A DNA stretch of 19,808 bases. Source: Asanoa sp040654855. GTDB taxonomy: Bacteria; Actinomycetota; Actinomycetes; Mycobacteriales; Micromonosporaceae. Each line of letters starts with the position of its first letter. Positions within the stretch are counted from its first letter, which is position 1. Both the position numbers and the translations under genes were made by a program. Positions 7,114 through 12,535 of this stretch are shown piece by piece. The notes beneath the pieces are model-generated. The model did not search any database, was not told the DNA's origin, and worked only from the letters and a program-made list of their open reading frames with translations. The stretch is taken from positions 1 to 19,808 of the forward strand of contig NZ_JBFAIU010000124.1 in NCBI RefSeq assembly GCF_040654855.1. The letters run 5' to 3'.

Positions 7114-8096
7114 CGCTTGCCGTTGTTGGCGTACTGCTCGACGGAAGCGACGTTGCCGCTGTCGATGAACGCCGGACCGGTCAGCGTCGCCTGCCCGCCG
7201 CCGATCGTGTTGCCGTTGGTCTTGTAGAGCCAGAGGCTGTCGACCGCGAGGTAGCCCTGGAGGTAGGGCTGCTGGTCGACGGCCCACATCACCTGGCCGC
7301 CCTTGATAGCGCCGACCAGCTCCTTGTTGGTGTCGAAGGTGGCCACCTTGGCCTGGCTGCTGGAGTCCTTGACGGACTGCACGGCCGCCATCGCGATCGG
7401 CGCGCCGAGCGCCAGCACCCGGTCGATCGCCTTGTCCTGTTGGAGCTTCGAGGTGATCGCGGCCTGGACGCCGGGCATGTCCGTGCCCGTGACGTAGATC
7501 TTCTCGATGTTCGGGAAGCTCTCCTTGGCGCCGTCGCAGCGCGCCTCGAGCCCGACGTTGCCCTGCTCGTGGATCACGCAGAGGGCCTTCTTGGCGCCGT
7601 CGGAGGCGAGCTTCTGCCCGGCCGCCCGGCCGGCGATCCGCTCGTCCTGGCCGAAGTAGCCGAGCACGCCCATGCCCTGCCACGCGTCGATGCCGCCGTT
7701 GAGCGCGACGACCGGGACGCCGGCCTGCACGGCCTTGGTCACGTTGGCCTTCATCGCGTCGGGCTTGGCCAGCGTCACCGCGATGCCGTCGACCTTCTTG
7801 TCGACCGCGGACTGCACGAGGTTGGCCTGGCCGGGCCCGTCCGGGTCGGCCTGGTACTGCAGCTCCACATTGTCCTTCTTCGCCGCGTCCTCGGCGCCCT
7901 TGCGGACCAGGTCCCAGAACGTGTCGCCCGGCCCCGAGTGGGTGATGAACGCGATCGTCATCCGCGGGGTGTCGGCGGTGCCGGCGTTGGTGGACTCCTC
8001 CTCGGACTGGCGGCCGCCGCTGGAGCTGCACGCCGCCAGCGCGAGCACGGCCGCCGCGCCGGTCGCGAGCAGGGACATCCGGAATCGTTGCGTCAT
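7110..8096 (-). CDS. Sugar/polyol ABC transporter substrate-binding lipoprotein
   Basis: 328 residues from ATG at 8096. The N-terminus is a lipoprotein signal peptide: basic MTQRFR, a hydrophobic stretch, and lipobox L20-A-A-C23 followed by a Ser/Gly/Glu linker. The mature part is a periplasmic-binding-protein type 1 fold (Peripla_BP_4): MTIAFITHSGPGDTFWDLVR, VDGIAVTLAKPDAM, GVPVVALNGGIDAW, LCVIHEQGNVGLEARCDGA, then VMWAVDQQPYLQGYLAVDSL. It would sit on the outer face of the membrane and pass ligand to the permease. The THSGPGDTFWD and HEQGNVGLEARC blocks resemble binding proteins I associate with actinobacterial inositol loci, so a cyclitol ligand is favoured but not shown. It begins 53 bases after the leading dehydrogenase. 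Confidence 0.92.
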   Translation of the reverse strand: MTQRFRMSLLATGAAAVLALAACSSSGGRQSEEESTNAGTADTPRMTIAFITHSGPGDTFWDLVRKGAEDAAKKDNVELQYQADPDGPGQANLVQSAVDKKVDGIAVTLAKPDAMKANVTKAVQAGVPVVALNGGIDAWQGMGVLGYFGQDERIAGRAAGQKLASDGAKKALCVIHEQGNVGLEARCDGAKESFPNIEKIYVTGTDMPGVQAAITSKLQQDKAIDRVLALGAPIAMAAVQSVKDSSSQAKVATFDTNKELVGAIKGGQVMWAVDQQPYLQGYLAVDSLWLYKTNGNTIGGGQATLTGPAFIDSGNVASVEQYANNGKR

Positions 8097-8149
8097 CTCG
8101 TTTTCTGCCTTTCTCCGGCCGCCGCGCCGTACGGCGGCCAATGAGGGGT

Positions 8150-9157
8150 TCACGCGCCTTTGATCTCGGCCAGGGCGATCGGGTGGTGTGCCGCCCGGGA
8201 CAGCTCGCACGCCTCGGCCACCCGGAACGCCTCCAGGGCGTCCCGCACGGTACAGGGCGACGGGCGGGTCCCGCGGGCGACGTCGACGAACGCGGCCAGC
8301 TCGGCCTCGTACGCGGCCCGGAAGCGGTCCATGAACGACCCGTGCCGCGGGCCCGGCGGGCCGGCGTTGCCGGGCTCCGCGGAGTCGAGGGCCAGCGAGT
8401 CGTCGAGCCCGACGCCCAGCGCGCCCTTCTCGCCGAGCACCTCGAGCCGCACGTCGTGCCCGGCGCCGTTGTAGCGGGTCGCGGAGACCAGCACGACCGT
8501 GCCGTCCTCGAGGGTCAGCAGGGCGCCGCCGGTGTCGACGTCGCCGGCCGCGGTGAAGAAGGGCGCGCCCTTGTTGGCGCCCGTCGCGTACACCGTGGCG
8601 ACCTCGCGGCCCGTCACGAACCGGACGATGTCGAAGTCGTGCACGGAACAGTCGCGGAAGATCCCACCGGAGCTGGCGATGTACGCCGCCGGCGGCGGCG
8701 CCTGGTCGTGGGTGTTGGCCCGGATGGTGTGCACGAAGCCCAGCTCGCCGACCTCGATCGCGGCCCGGACCCGGCGGTAGCCGGCGTCGAACCGGCGCTG
8801 GAAGCCGATCTGCACGGGCACGCCGCTGCTCTCCACGAGTGCCGCCAGCTCGAGGGTCTCCGGCAGGGTGGCGGCGACGGGCTTCTCGCAGAAGGTGGGC
8901 ACGCCGGCGGCCACCGCGAGGGCCAGCAGTGGGGCGTGTGCGGGCGTGGCGGCGGCGATCACGAGGCCGTCGACGCCGGCGTGGAGGAGCGTCGAGGTGT
9001 CCTCGGCGACCGCGACGCCGCCCAGCTCAGCCGCGAGCGCCCGGGCCGCGGTCCGATCCGCGTCGGTGATCACGAGCTCGTCGACGGCGTCCAGCGACGC
9101 GAGCGTGCGGGCGTGGAAGGAACCGATCCTTCCCACCCCGACCAGGCCGATCCGCAT
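8150..9157 (-). CDS. Inositol 2-dehydrogenase-like Gfo/Idh/MocA oxidoreductase, first gene of the operon
   Basis: 335 residues from ATG at 9157. The Rossmann motif GVGRIG is at residues 7-12 and VITDADR follows as the second strand. CEKP carries catalytic Lys92. FRDCSVHDFDIVRFV supplies Asp169 and His173, the Lys/Asp/His set known from Bacillus inositol dehydrogenase IolG. Length and sequence order match myo-inositol 2-dehydrogenases, which oxidise myo-inositol to 2-keto-inositol with NAD. Other polyols are possible, since Gfo/Idh enzymes vary in substrate and no other iol gene lies in the window. It leads the operon and is divergent from the GntR regulator. The start has no Shine-Dalgarno, and a -10-like hexamer sits seven bases upstream, suggesting a leaderless message. 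Confidence 0.87.
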   Translation of the reverse strand: MRIGLVGVGRIGSFHARTLASLDAVDELVITDADRTAARALAAELGGVAVAEDTSTLLHAGVDGLVIAAATPAHAPLLALAVAAGVPTFCEKPVAATLPETLELAALVESSGVPVQIGFQRRFDAGYRRVRAAIEVGELGFVHTIRANTHDQAPPPAAYIASSGGIFRDCSVHDFDIVRFVTGREVATVYATGANKGAPFFTAAGDVDTGGALLTLEDGTVVLVSATRYNGAGHDVRLEVLGEKGALGVGLDDSLALDSAEPGNAGPPGPRHGSFMDRFRAAYEAELAAFVDVARGTRPSPCTVRDALEAFRVAEACELSRAAHHPIALAEIKGA

Positions 9158-9164
9158 GCAGCGT

Positions 9165-9193
9165 AGCGTGCACGCGGGTCAATATTACGTCAA
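9165..9193 (-). promoter_or_regulatory. Predicted promoter of the polyol operon
   Basis: On the minus strand TTGACG (9193-9188) is a near-consensus -35. Seventeen bases later comes the weaker -10 candidate CACGCT (9170-9165), followed by seven bases and the ATG at 9157. This would give a leaderless transcript. The -35 coincides with one copy of the ACGTCAA repeat, so a bound regulator would block it. Confidence 0.5.
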
Positions 9194-9225
9194 GTATTTG
9201 TTCCAACATTTTTACGTAACGTCAA
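9185..9225. promoter_or_regulatory. Operator cluster between the polyol operon and its GntR regulator
   Basis: This AT-rich island inside very GC-rich DNA holds two direct copies of ACGTCAA (9187-9193 and 9219-9225), 32 bases apart or about three helical turns. It also holds the perfect palindrome TTACGTAA (9212-9219), an inverted TTACGT at 9185-9190, and TGTT-CC-AACA at 9199-9208. One ACGTCAA lies at the operon's -35 and the other near the -35 position of the regulator gene. Binding by the HutC-type GntR protein is inferred from position. Confidence 0.55.
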
Positions 9226-9240
9226 CCTCGCGGAACGCGG

Positions 9241-9246
9241 TACAGT
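9241..9246 (+). promoter_or_regulatory. Leaderless-type -10 element of the GntR gene
   Basis: TACAGT is followed by exactly six bases and the ATG at 9253, with no Shine-Dalgarno. The -35 position falls at the second ACGTCAA repeat, which fits autoregulation. Confidence 0.55.
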
Positions 9247-9252
9247 GCGCGC

Positions 9253-9990
9253 ATGGCACTCCAGGTGGGCGTGACGATCGACCGGTCGTCCCCCGTGCCC
9301 CTCTACCATCAGCTCGCAGAGCAGTTACGCTCCGCGATCGATGATGGCCGCCTCCAGCCCGGCGACCCGTTCGAGAACGAGATCGCCCTCGCGGAGCGCC
9401 TCGACCTGTCCCGGCCGACGGTCCGGCGGGCCATCCAGGAGCTGGTCGGCCAGGGCCTGCTGCTGCGCCGCCGCGGGCTCGGCACCACCGTCGCCAACCG
9501 CAAGGTGCACCGCCGGGCGGGCCTGACCAGCCTGTACGAGGACCTCGACCGCGCCGCCGGCAAGCCCGGCACCGTCGTCCTCGGCCATGAGATGGTCCGC
9601 GACGAGCGGATCGCGGCGGAGCTCGACCTGCCCGCCGACACCGACCTGCTGGCCATCGTCCGGCTTCGGTCGGCGGCTGGGCAGCCGCTCGCGATCCTGC
9701 GCAACTGGCTGCCGCCGCGCTCGGCCGACCTGACCCGCGAGCAGCTCGAGTCGCAGGGCCTCTACGCGCTGCTGCGGGGCCGCGGCGTCCGGGCGGTGGT
9801 CGCGCACCAGGAGATCGGCGCCCGCACCCCGACCGCGTTCGAGCGGCGCCATCTCGACCTCAAGGCGTCGGAGCCGGTGCTCACGATGACCCGCAGCGCG
9901 TTCGACGCGGCCGGGGTCGCGGTGGAATACGGCGACCACTGCTACCGGGCGCGGGACTACACCGTCGAGGTCACCATCGACGAACGCTAG
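9253..9990 (+). CDS. GntR-family regulator, HutC subfamily (UTRA domain)
   Basis: 245 residues. The N-terminal winged helix spans about residues 15-80: VPLYHQLAEQLRSAIDDGRL, then FENEIALAERLDLSRPTVRR and LLRRRGLGTTV in the wing. The remainder is a UTRA effector-binding domain, with DLPADTDLLAIVRLR, GQPLAILRNWLP, RHLDLKASEPVLTMTRSAFD and the C-terminal VEYGDHCYRARDYTVEV. HutC-type regulators normally bind a metabolite of the pathway they control and are released from DNA by it. It is divergent from the polyol operon across a 95-base gap full of repeats, so it is very probably that operon's local repressor and its own. The natural ligand is unknown; an inositol-like compound would fit the neighbours. 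Confidence 0.93.
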   Translation: MALQVGVTIDRSSPVPLYHQLAEQLRSAIDDGRLQPGDPFENEIALAERLDLSRPTVRRAIQELVGQGLLLRRRGLGTTVANRKVHRRAGLTSLYEDLDRAAGKPGTVVLGHEMVRDERIAAELDLPADTDLLAIVRLRSAAGQPLAILRNWLPPRSADLTREQLESQGLYALLRGRGVRAVVAHQEIGARTPTAFERRHLDLKASEPVLTMTRSAFDAAGVAVEYGDHCYRARDYTVEVTIDER

Positions 9991-10039
9991 GCACGCCGGC
10001 TGTCGATCCGGGACTCGGTCGTTCGTGTAGGTGAGGAGA

Positions 10040-10058
10040 GGCCGGCGACGGACCGGCC
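10040..10058. other. Hairpin between the GntR and RibD-like genes
   Basis: GGCCGG (10040-10045) pairs with CCGGCC (10053-10058) around a 7-base loop, 50 bases after the GntR stop and 26 before the next ATG. It may end the GntR transcript or lie in the leader of the next gene. No T-run follows. Confidence 0.35.
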
Positions 10059-10083
10059 ACCCACCTGACAGGGAGACCGCGCG

Positions 10084-10659
10084 ATGGGCAAGCTCACGGT
10101 GATCGAGAACGTGACGCTGGACGGCGTGATGCAGGCACCCGGCGGGGCCGACGAGGACCCGCGAGGTGGCTTCACCCACGGCGGCTGGGCGGTGCCGTAC
10201 ATGGACCACGTCATGGCCGAGACGATGGGCTCGGGCATGCGGGCCGAGGGGGCGCTGCTGTTCGGCCGCCGCACCTACGAGCAGTTCCACGGCTTCTGGG
10301 CGGGGCAGACCGACGGCAACCCGTACACGGCGGTGCTCAACCGGCGTCAGAAGTACGTGGCGTCCCGCACGCTGAACGAGCCGCTGCCCTGGGAGAACTC
10401 TTCGCTCGTGAGCGGGGACCTGATCTCTGCCGTGGCGGACCTCAAGAAGACGGTCGACCTCGCCGTCCTCGGCAGCGGCGAACTGGTGCGGTCGCTGGCC
10501 CGGGCGGGCCTGGTCGACGGCTACACTCTGTCGATCTTCCCGCTGACGTTGGGCACGGGCATGAAGCTGTTCGGGGACGCGCTGACCACAATGGAGCTTG
10601 TCGATACGGTGCCGACGACGACAGGCGTCATCATCGCGACGTACCGGACAACGACATGA
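10084..10659 (+). CDS. Dihydrofolate reductase-fold protein (RibD C-terminal domain family)
   Basis: 191 residues from ATG at 10084, with GGGAG eight bases upstream. The sequence shows the family pattern throughout: KLTVIENVTLDGVMQAPGG at the N-terminus, LLFGRRTYEQFHGFW for the nucleotide-binding region, VLNRRQKYVASRTL, LAVLGSGELVRSLARAGLVD, and the terminal YTLSIFPLTLGTGMKLF. These stand-alone RibD_C proteins are common in actinomycetes, are predicted NADPH-dependent reductases and mostly lack an assigned substrate. It lacks the deaminase half of true RibD, so a role in riboflavin synthesis is unlikely. It is separate from the GntR gene by 93 bases and does not appear to be part of the sugar operon. 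Confidence 0.9.
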   Translation: MGKLTVIENVTLDGVMQAPGGADEDPRGGFTHGGWAVPYMDHVMAETMGSGMRAEGALLFGRRTYEQFHGFWAGQTDGNPYTAVLNRRQKYVASRTLNEPLPWENSSLVSGDLISAVADLKKTVDLAVLGSGELVRSLARAGLVDGYTLSIFPLTLGTGMKLFGDALTTMELVDTVPTTTGVIIATYRTTT

Positions 10660-10734
10660 TCGAGTGCGGCGTGCCGACGTTCCGCGCCGATGCGATGCTG
10701 GCCCCCGTAGCGGTGGCCTGGGATTAGCGCGCGC

Positions 10735-10867
10735 ATGGGTCCGAACCGGCGTCGACAGTTCGATCACCTCGGCGCGGCCATGGCTCGCCGGCATCACGTT
10801 CGCCGTGGACTCGCACGAGGCCGTCGTACGCGACTACCAGGGCAACTATTTCTATCGCCTTCGCTGA
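10735..10867 (+). pseudogene. Possible gene remnant (C-terminal fragment)
   Basis: The 200 bases after the RibD-like gene contain no complete gene. One frame ending at the TGA at 10865-10867 looks like protein: SARPWLAGITFAVDSHEAVV, then RDYQGNYFYRLR. Third positions are mostly G or C in this stretch (about 28 of 34) and less so upstream. No start codon with a ribosome site precedes it, and I do not recognise the family. It may be the tail of a gene whose front has been lost; the 10735 boundary is approximate. Confidence 0.25.
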
Positions 10868-10871
10868 CCGC

Positions 10872-10885
10872 TGTTGGCGTTAACA
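10872..10885. promoter_or_regulatory. LacI-type operator-like site 1 upstream of the arabinan operon
   Basis: TGTTGGCGTTAACA is an imperfect 14-base palindrome with a central CG step and TGTT/AACA ends, the form bound by many LacI-family sugar regulators. It lies 28 bases upstream of the consensus -35 TTGACA. A matching site is at 10928-10941. Confidence 0.55.
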
Positions 10886-10912
10886 GCGTGCCGTTGTCGC
10901 AGCATTCATAGC

Positions 10913-10918
10913 TTGACA
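10913..10918 (+). promoter_or_regulatory. Consensus -35 (TTGACA) of the arabinan operon promoter
   Basis: TTGACA at 10913 is a perfect -35 hexamer. The best downstream -10 candidates (AACATA at 10938, CATAGG at 10940) are spaced 19-21 bases away, longer than ideal, so the exact start of transcription is unsettled. Operator-like site 2 lies in the spacer. Confidence 0.45.
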
Positions 10919-10927
10919 TCTATCTGT

Positions 10928-10941
10928 TGTGAGCGCCAACA
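10928..10941. promoter_or_regulatory. LacI-type operator-like site 2 upstream of the arabinan operon
   Basis: TGTGAGCGCCAACA resembles site 1 (10872-10885) in length, central GCG and AACA end. The two centres are 56 bases apart. This copy overlaps the expected core promoter, so binding would block RNA polymerase. No LacI-family gene is in the window, so the regulator must be elsewhere. Confidence 0.55.
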
Positions 10942-11061
10942 TAGGAGCACGTGCATCCGGCCGGAGGCACCGCGATGGGGGAGAGCCGCTCCGTCGGTCA
11001 CCGGCCGGTCCCCGGGCGCACTTGTCCCGGCGACGGTTCGCGCCACCGGCCCGTCGTCCCG

Positions 11062-11076
11062 TCTCCCAGCGGGAGG
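11062..11076 (+). promoter_or_regulatory. Hairpin covering the ribosome-binding site of the first GH43 gene
   Basis: In the leader, TCTCCC (11062-11067) can pair with GGGAGG (11071-11076) around the loop AGC; one pair is T-G. GGGAGGA is the Shine-Dalgarno of the ATG at 11083, so the stem hides the whole site. The rest of the roughly 130-base leader (10951-11082) holds no convincing gene. Confidence 0.4.
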
Positions 11077-11082
11077 ACCGCC

Positions 11083-12525
11083 ATGCTCTCTCTTGCCCTG
11101 CCCGGCCGTCGAGTCATCAGCGCGCTGATGATCGCACTCGTGGCCGTCGGAGTGACCGTGTTGTCCAGTGCGCCGGCGAGAGCGGCCACGGTGGACACCA
11201 ACGCGTGGTACGTGTTGACCGCCCAGCACAGCGGCAAGGCGTTGGAGGTGTTCGAGCGGAGCACCGCCGACGGTGCCCGGATCGCGCAGTGGGCCCGCAA
11301 CGACGGTGCCTGGCAGCAGTGGCAGTTCGTGGACTCGGGCGGCGGCTGGTACCGGCTGCGCGCCCGGCACAGCGGCAAGGTCCTCGACGTGCGTGACTCC
11401 TCGTCGGCCAACGGCGCCGAGGTGATCCAGTGGGCGGACCGCGGCGCGACCAACCAGCAGTTCCGGCTCGCCGACTCGGCGAACGGCGCGGTCCGCCTGA
11501 TCAACCGCAACAGCGGCAAGGCGCTCGACGTCTGGGAACACTCGACGGCCGACGGTGCCCGGGTGAGCCAGTACACCGATCTCGACGGCGCCAACCAGCG
11601 GTGGCAGCTCGCCCGCGTCGACGGGTCGACGAGCCCGCCCGTCGCCTATCCGAACCCGGGCACCGTGACCGGCGACGTGGGTGTGCACGACCCGGCGGTC
11701 GTCCGGCGTCCCGGCGGCGGCTACCTGCTGGCACACACCGGCAACGACATCAGCCTGAAGACGTCGCCGGACCGCGCGGCGTTCCGCAACGCCGGCGCGG
11801 CGTTCCCCGGTGGAGCGCCTTGGACGACGACCTACACGGGCGGCAGCCGCAACCTGTGGGCGCCGGACCTGTCCTACCTCAACGGCCGCTACTGGATGTA
11901 CTACTCGGCGTCGACCTTCGGGTCCAACCGCTCGGCCATCTTCCTGGCGACCAGCACCACCGGTGACTCCGGCACGTGGACGCATGCGGGGCTGGTCGTG
12001 GAGTCCCGTACGAGCGACAGCTTCAACGCGATCGACCCGAACCTGGTCGTCGACGCCGCCGGCCGGTGGTGGTTGAGTTTCGGGTCGTTCTGGTCCGGGA
12101 TCAAGCTGGTGGCACTCAACCCGTCGACCGGGCTGCGCGCCGACAACGCGATGGTGAGCATCGCCGGCCGCAACGGCGGTGCGATCGAGGCGCCGTTCAT
12201 CGTGCGCCGCGGCTCGTACTACTACCTGTGGGTGTCGTTCGACCGATGCTGCCAGGGCGCGTCGAGTACGTACCGCGTGATTGTGGGTCGCTCGACCAAC
12301 GTCACCGGCCCCTACGCCGACCGCAACGGTACGGCGATGACAGCCGGCGGCGGTACGCAGGTGCTGGCGGGCCACGGCGGCGTCCACGGCCCGGGGCACC
12401 AGGCGGTGCTCGCCGACACGGACGGCGACGTGCTCGTCTACCACTACTACGCCGACAACGGCGCCTCGCTGCTGGGCATCAACCGCATCGGGTACGACAG
12501 CGCCGGCTGGCCATTCGTCTACTGA
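11083..12525 (+). CDS. Secreted endo-1,5-alpha-L-arabinanase-like GH43 enzyme with N-terminal beta-trefoil lectin domain
   Basis: 480 residues from ATG at 11083 (GGGAGGA five bases upstream; the frame is open further upstream without sense). Residues 1-34 are a signal peptide ending APARA, cut before ATVDT. Residues about 38-178 form a ricin-type beta-trefoil lectin with three repeats built on HSGKALEV, HSGKVLDV and NSGKALDV, each with a Q-x-W/F motif. From about 200 comes a five-bladed GH43 domain with the catalytic acids in place: Asp203 (VGVHDPAVV, base), Asp318 (FNAIDPNLV) and Glu369 (GAIEAPFIV, acid), plus HGPGH and DRCCQG. This pattern matches arabinan endo-1,5-alpha-L-arabinosidases, which cut arabinan backbones outside the cell. 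It leads a two-gene operon. Confidence 0.9.
   Translation: MLSLALPGRRVISALMIALVAVGVTVLSSAPARAATVDTNAWYVLTAQHSGKALEVFERSTADGARIAQWARNDGAWQQWQFVDSGGGWYRLRARHSGKVLDVRDSSSANGAEVIQWADRGATNQQFRLADSANGAVRLINRNSGKALDVWEHSTADGARVSQYTDLDGANQRWQLARVDGSTSPPVAYPNPGTVTGDVGVHDPAVVRRPGGGYLLAHTGNDISLKTSPDRAAFRNAGAAFPGGAPWTTTYTGGSRNLWAPDLSYLNGRYWMYYSASTFGSNRSAIFLATSTTGDSGTWTHAGLVVESRTSDSFNAIDPNLVVDAAGRWWLSFGSFWSGIKLVALNPSTGLRADNAMVSIAGRNGGAIEAPFIVRRGSYYYLWVSFDRCCQGASSTYRVIVGRSTNVTGPYADRNGTAMTAGGGTQVLAGHGGVHGPGHQAVLADTDGDVLVYHYYADNGASLLGINRIGYDSAGWPFVY
11464..11613 (+). repeat. Lectin gamma-repeat, copy in the first GH43 gene
   Basis: This 50-codon unit, from RLADSANGAV to RWQLA, is nearly the same as the unit at 12896-13045 in the next gene: 44 of 50 residues are identical, with long identical DNA tracts around CTGATCAACCGCAACAGC. 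The flanking catalytic domains are far more diverged. Confidence 0.85.
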
Positions 12526-12535
12526 GGAGCGTTTC

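Noticed and set aside
10656..10727. Small frame of 23 codons beginning in an ATGA overlap with the RibD-like gene
   Set aside because: The overlap looks like coupling, but the product MIECGVPTFRADAMLAPVAV has no recognisable feature and ends abruptly. It is probably chance.
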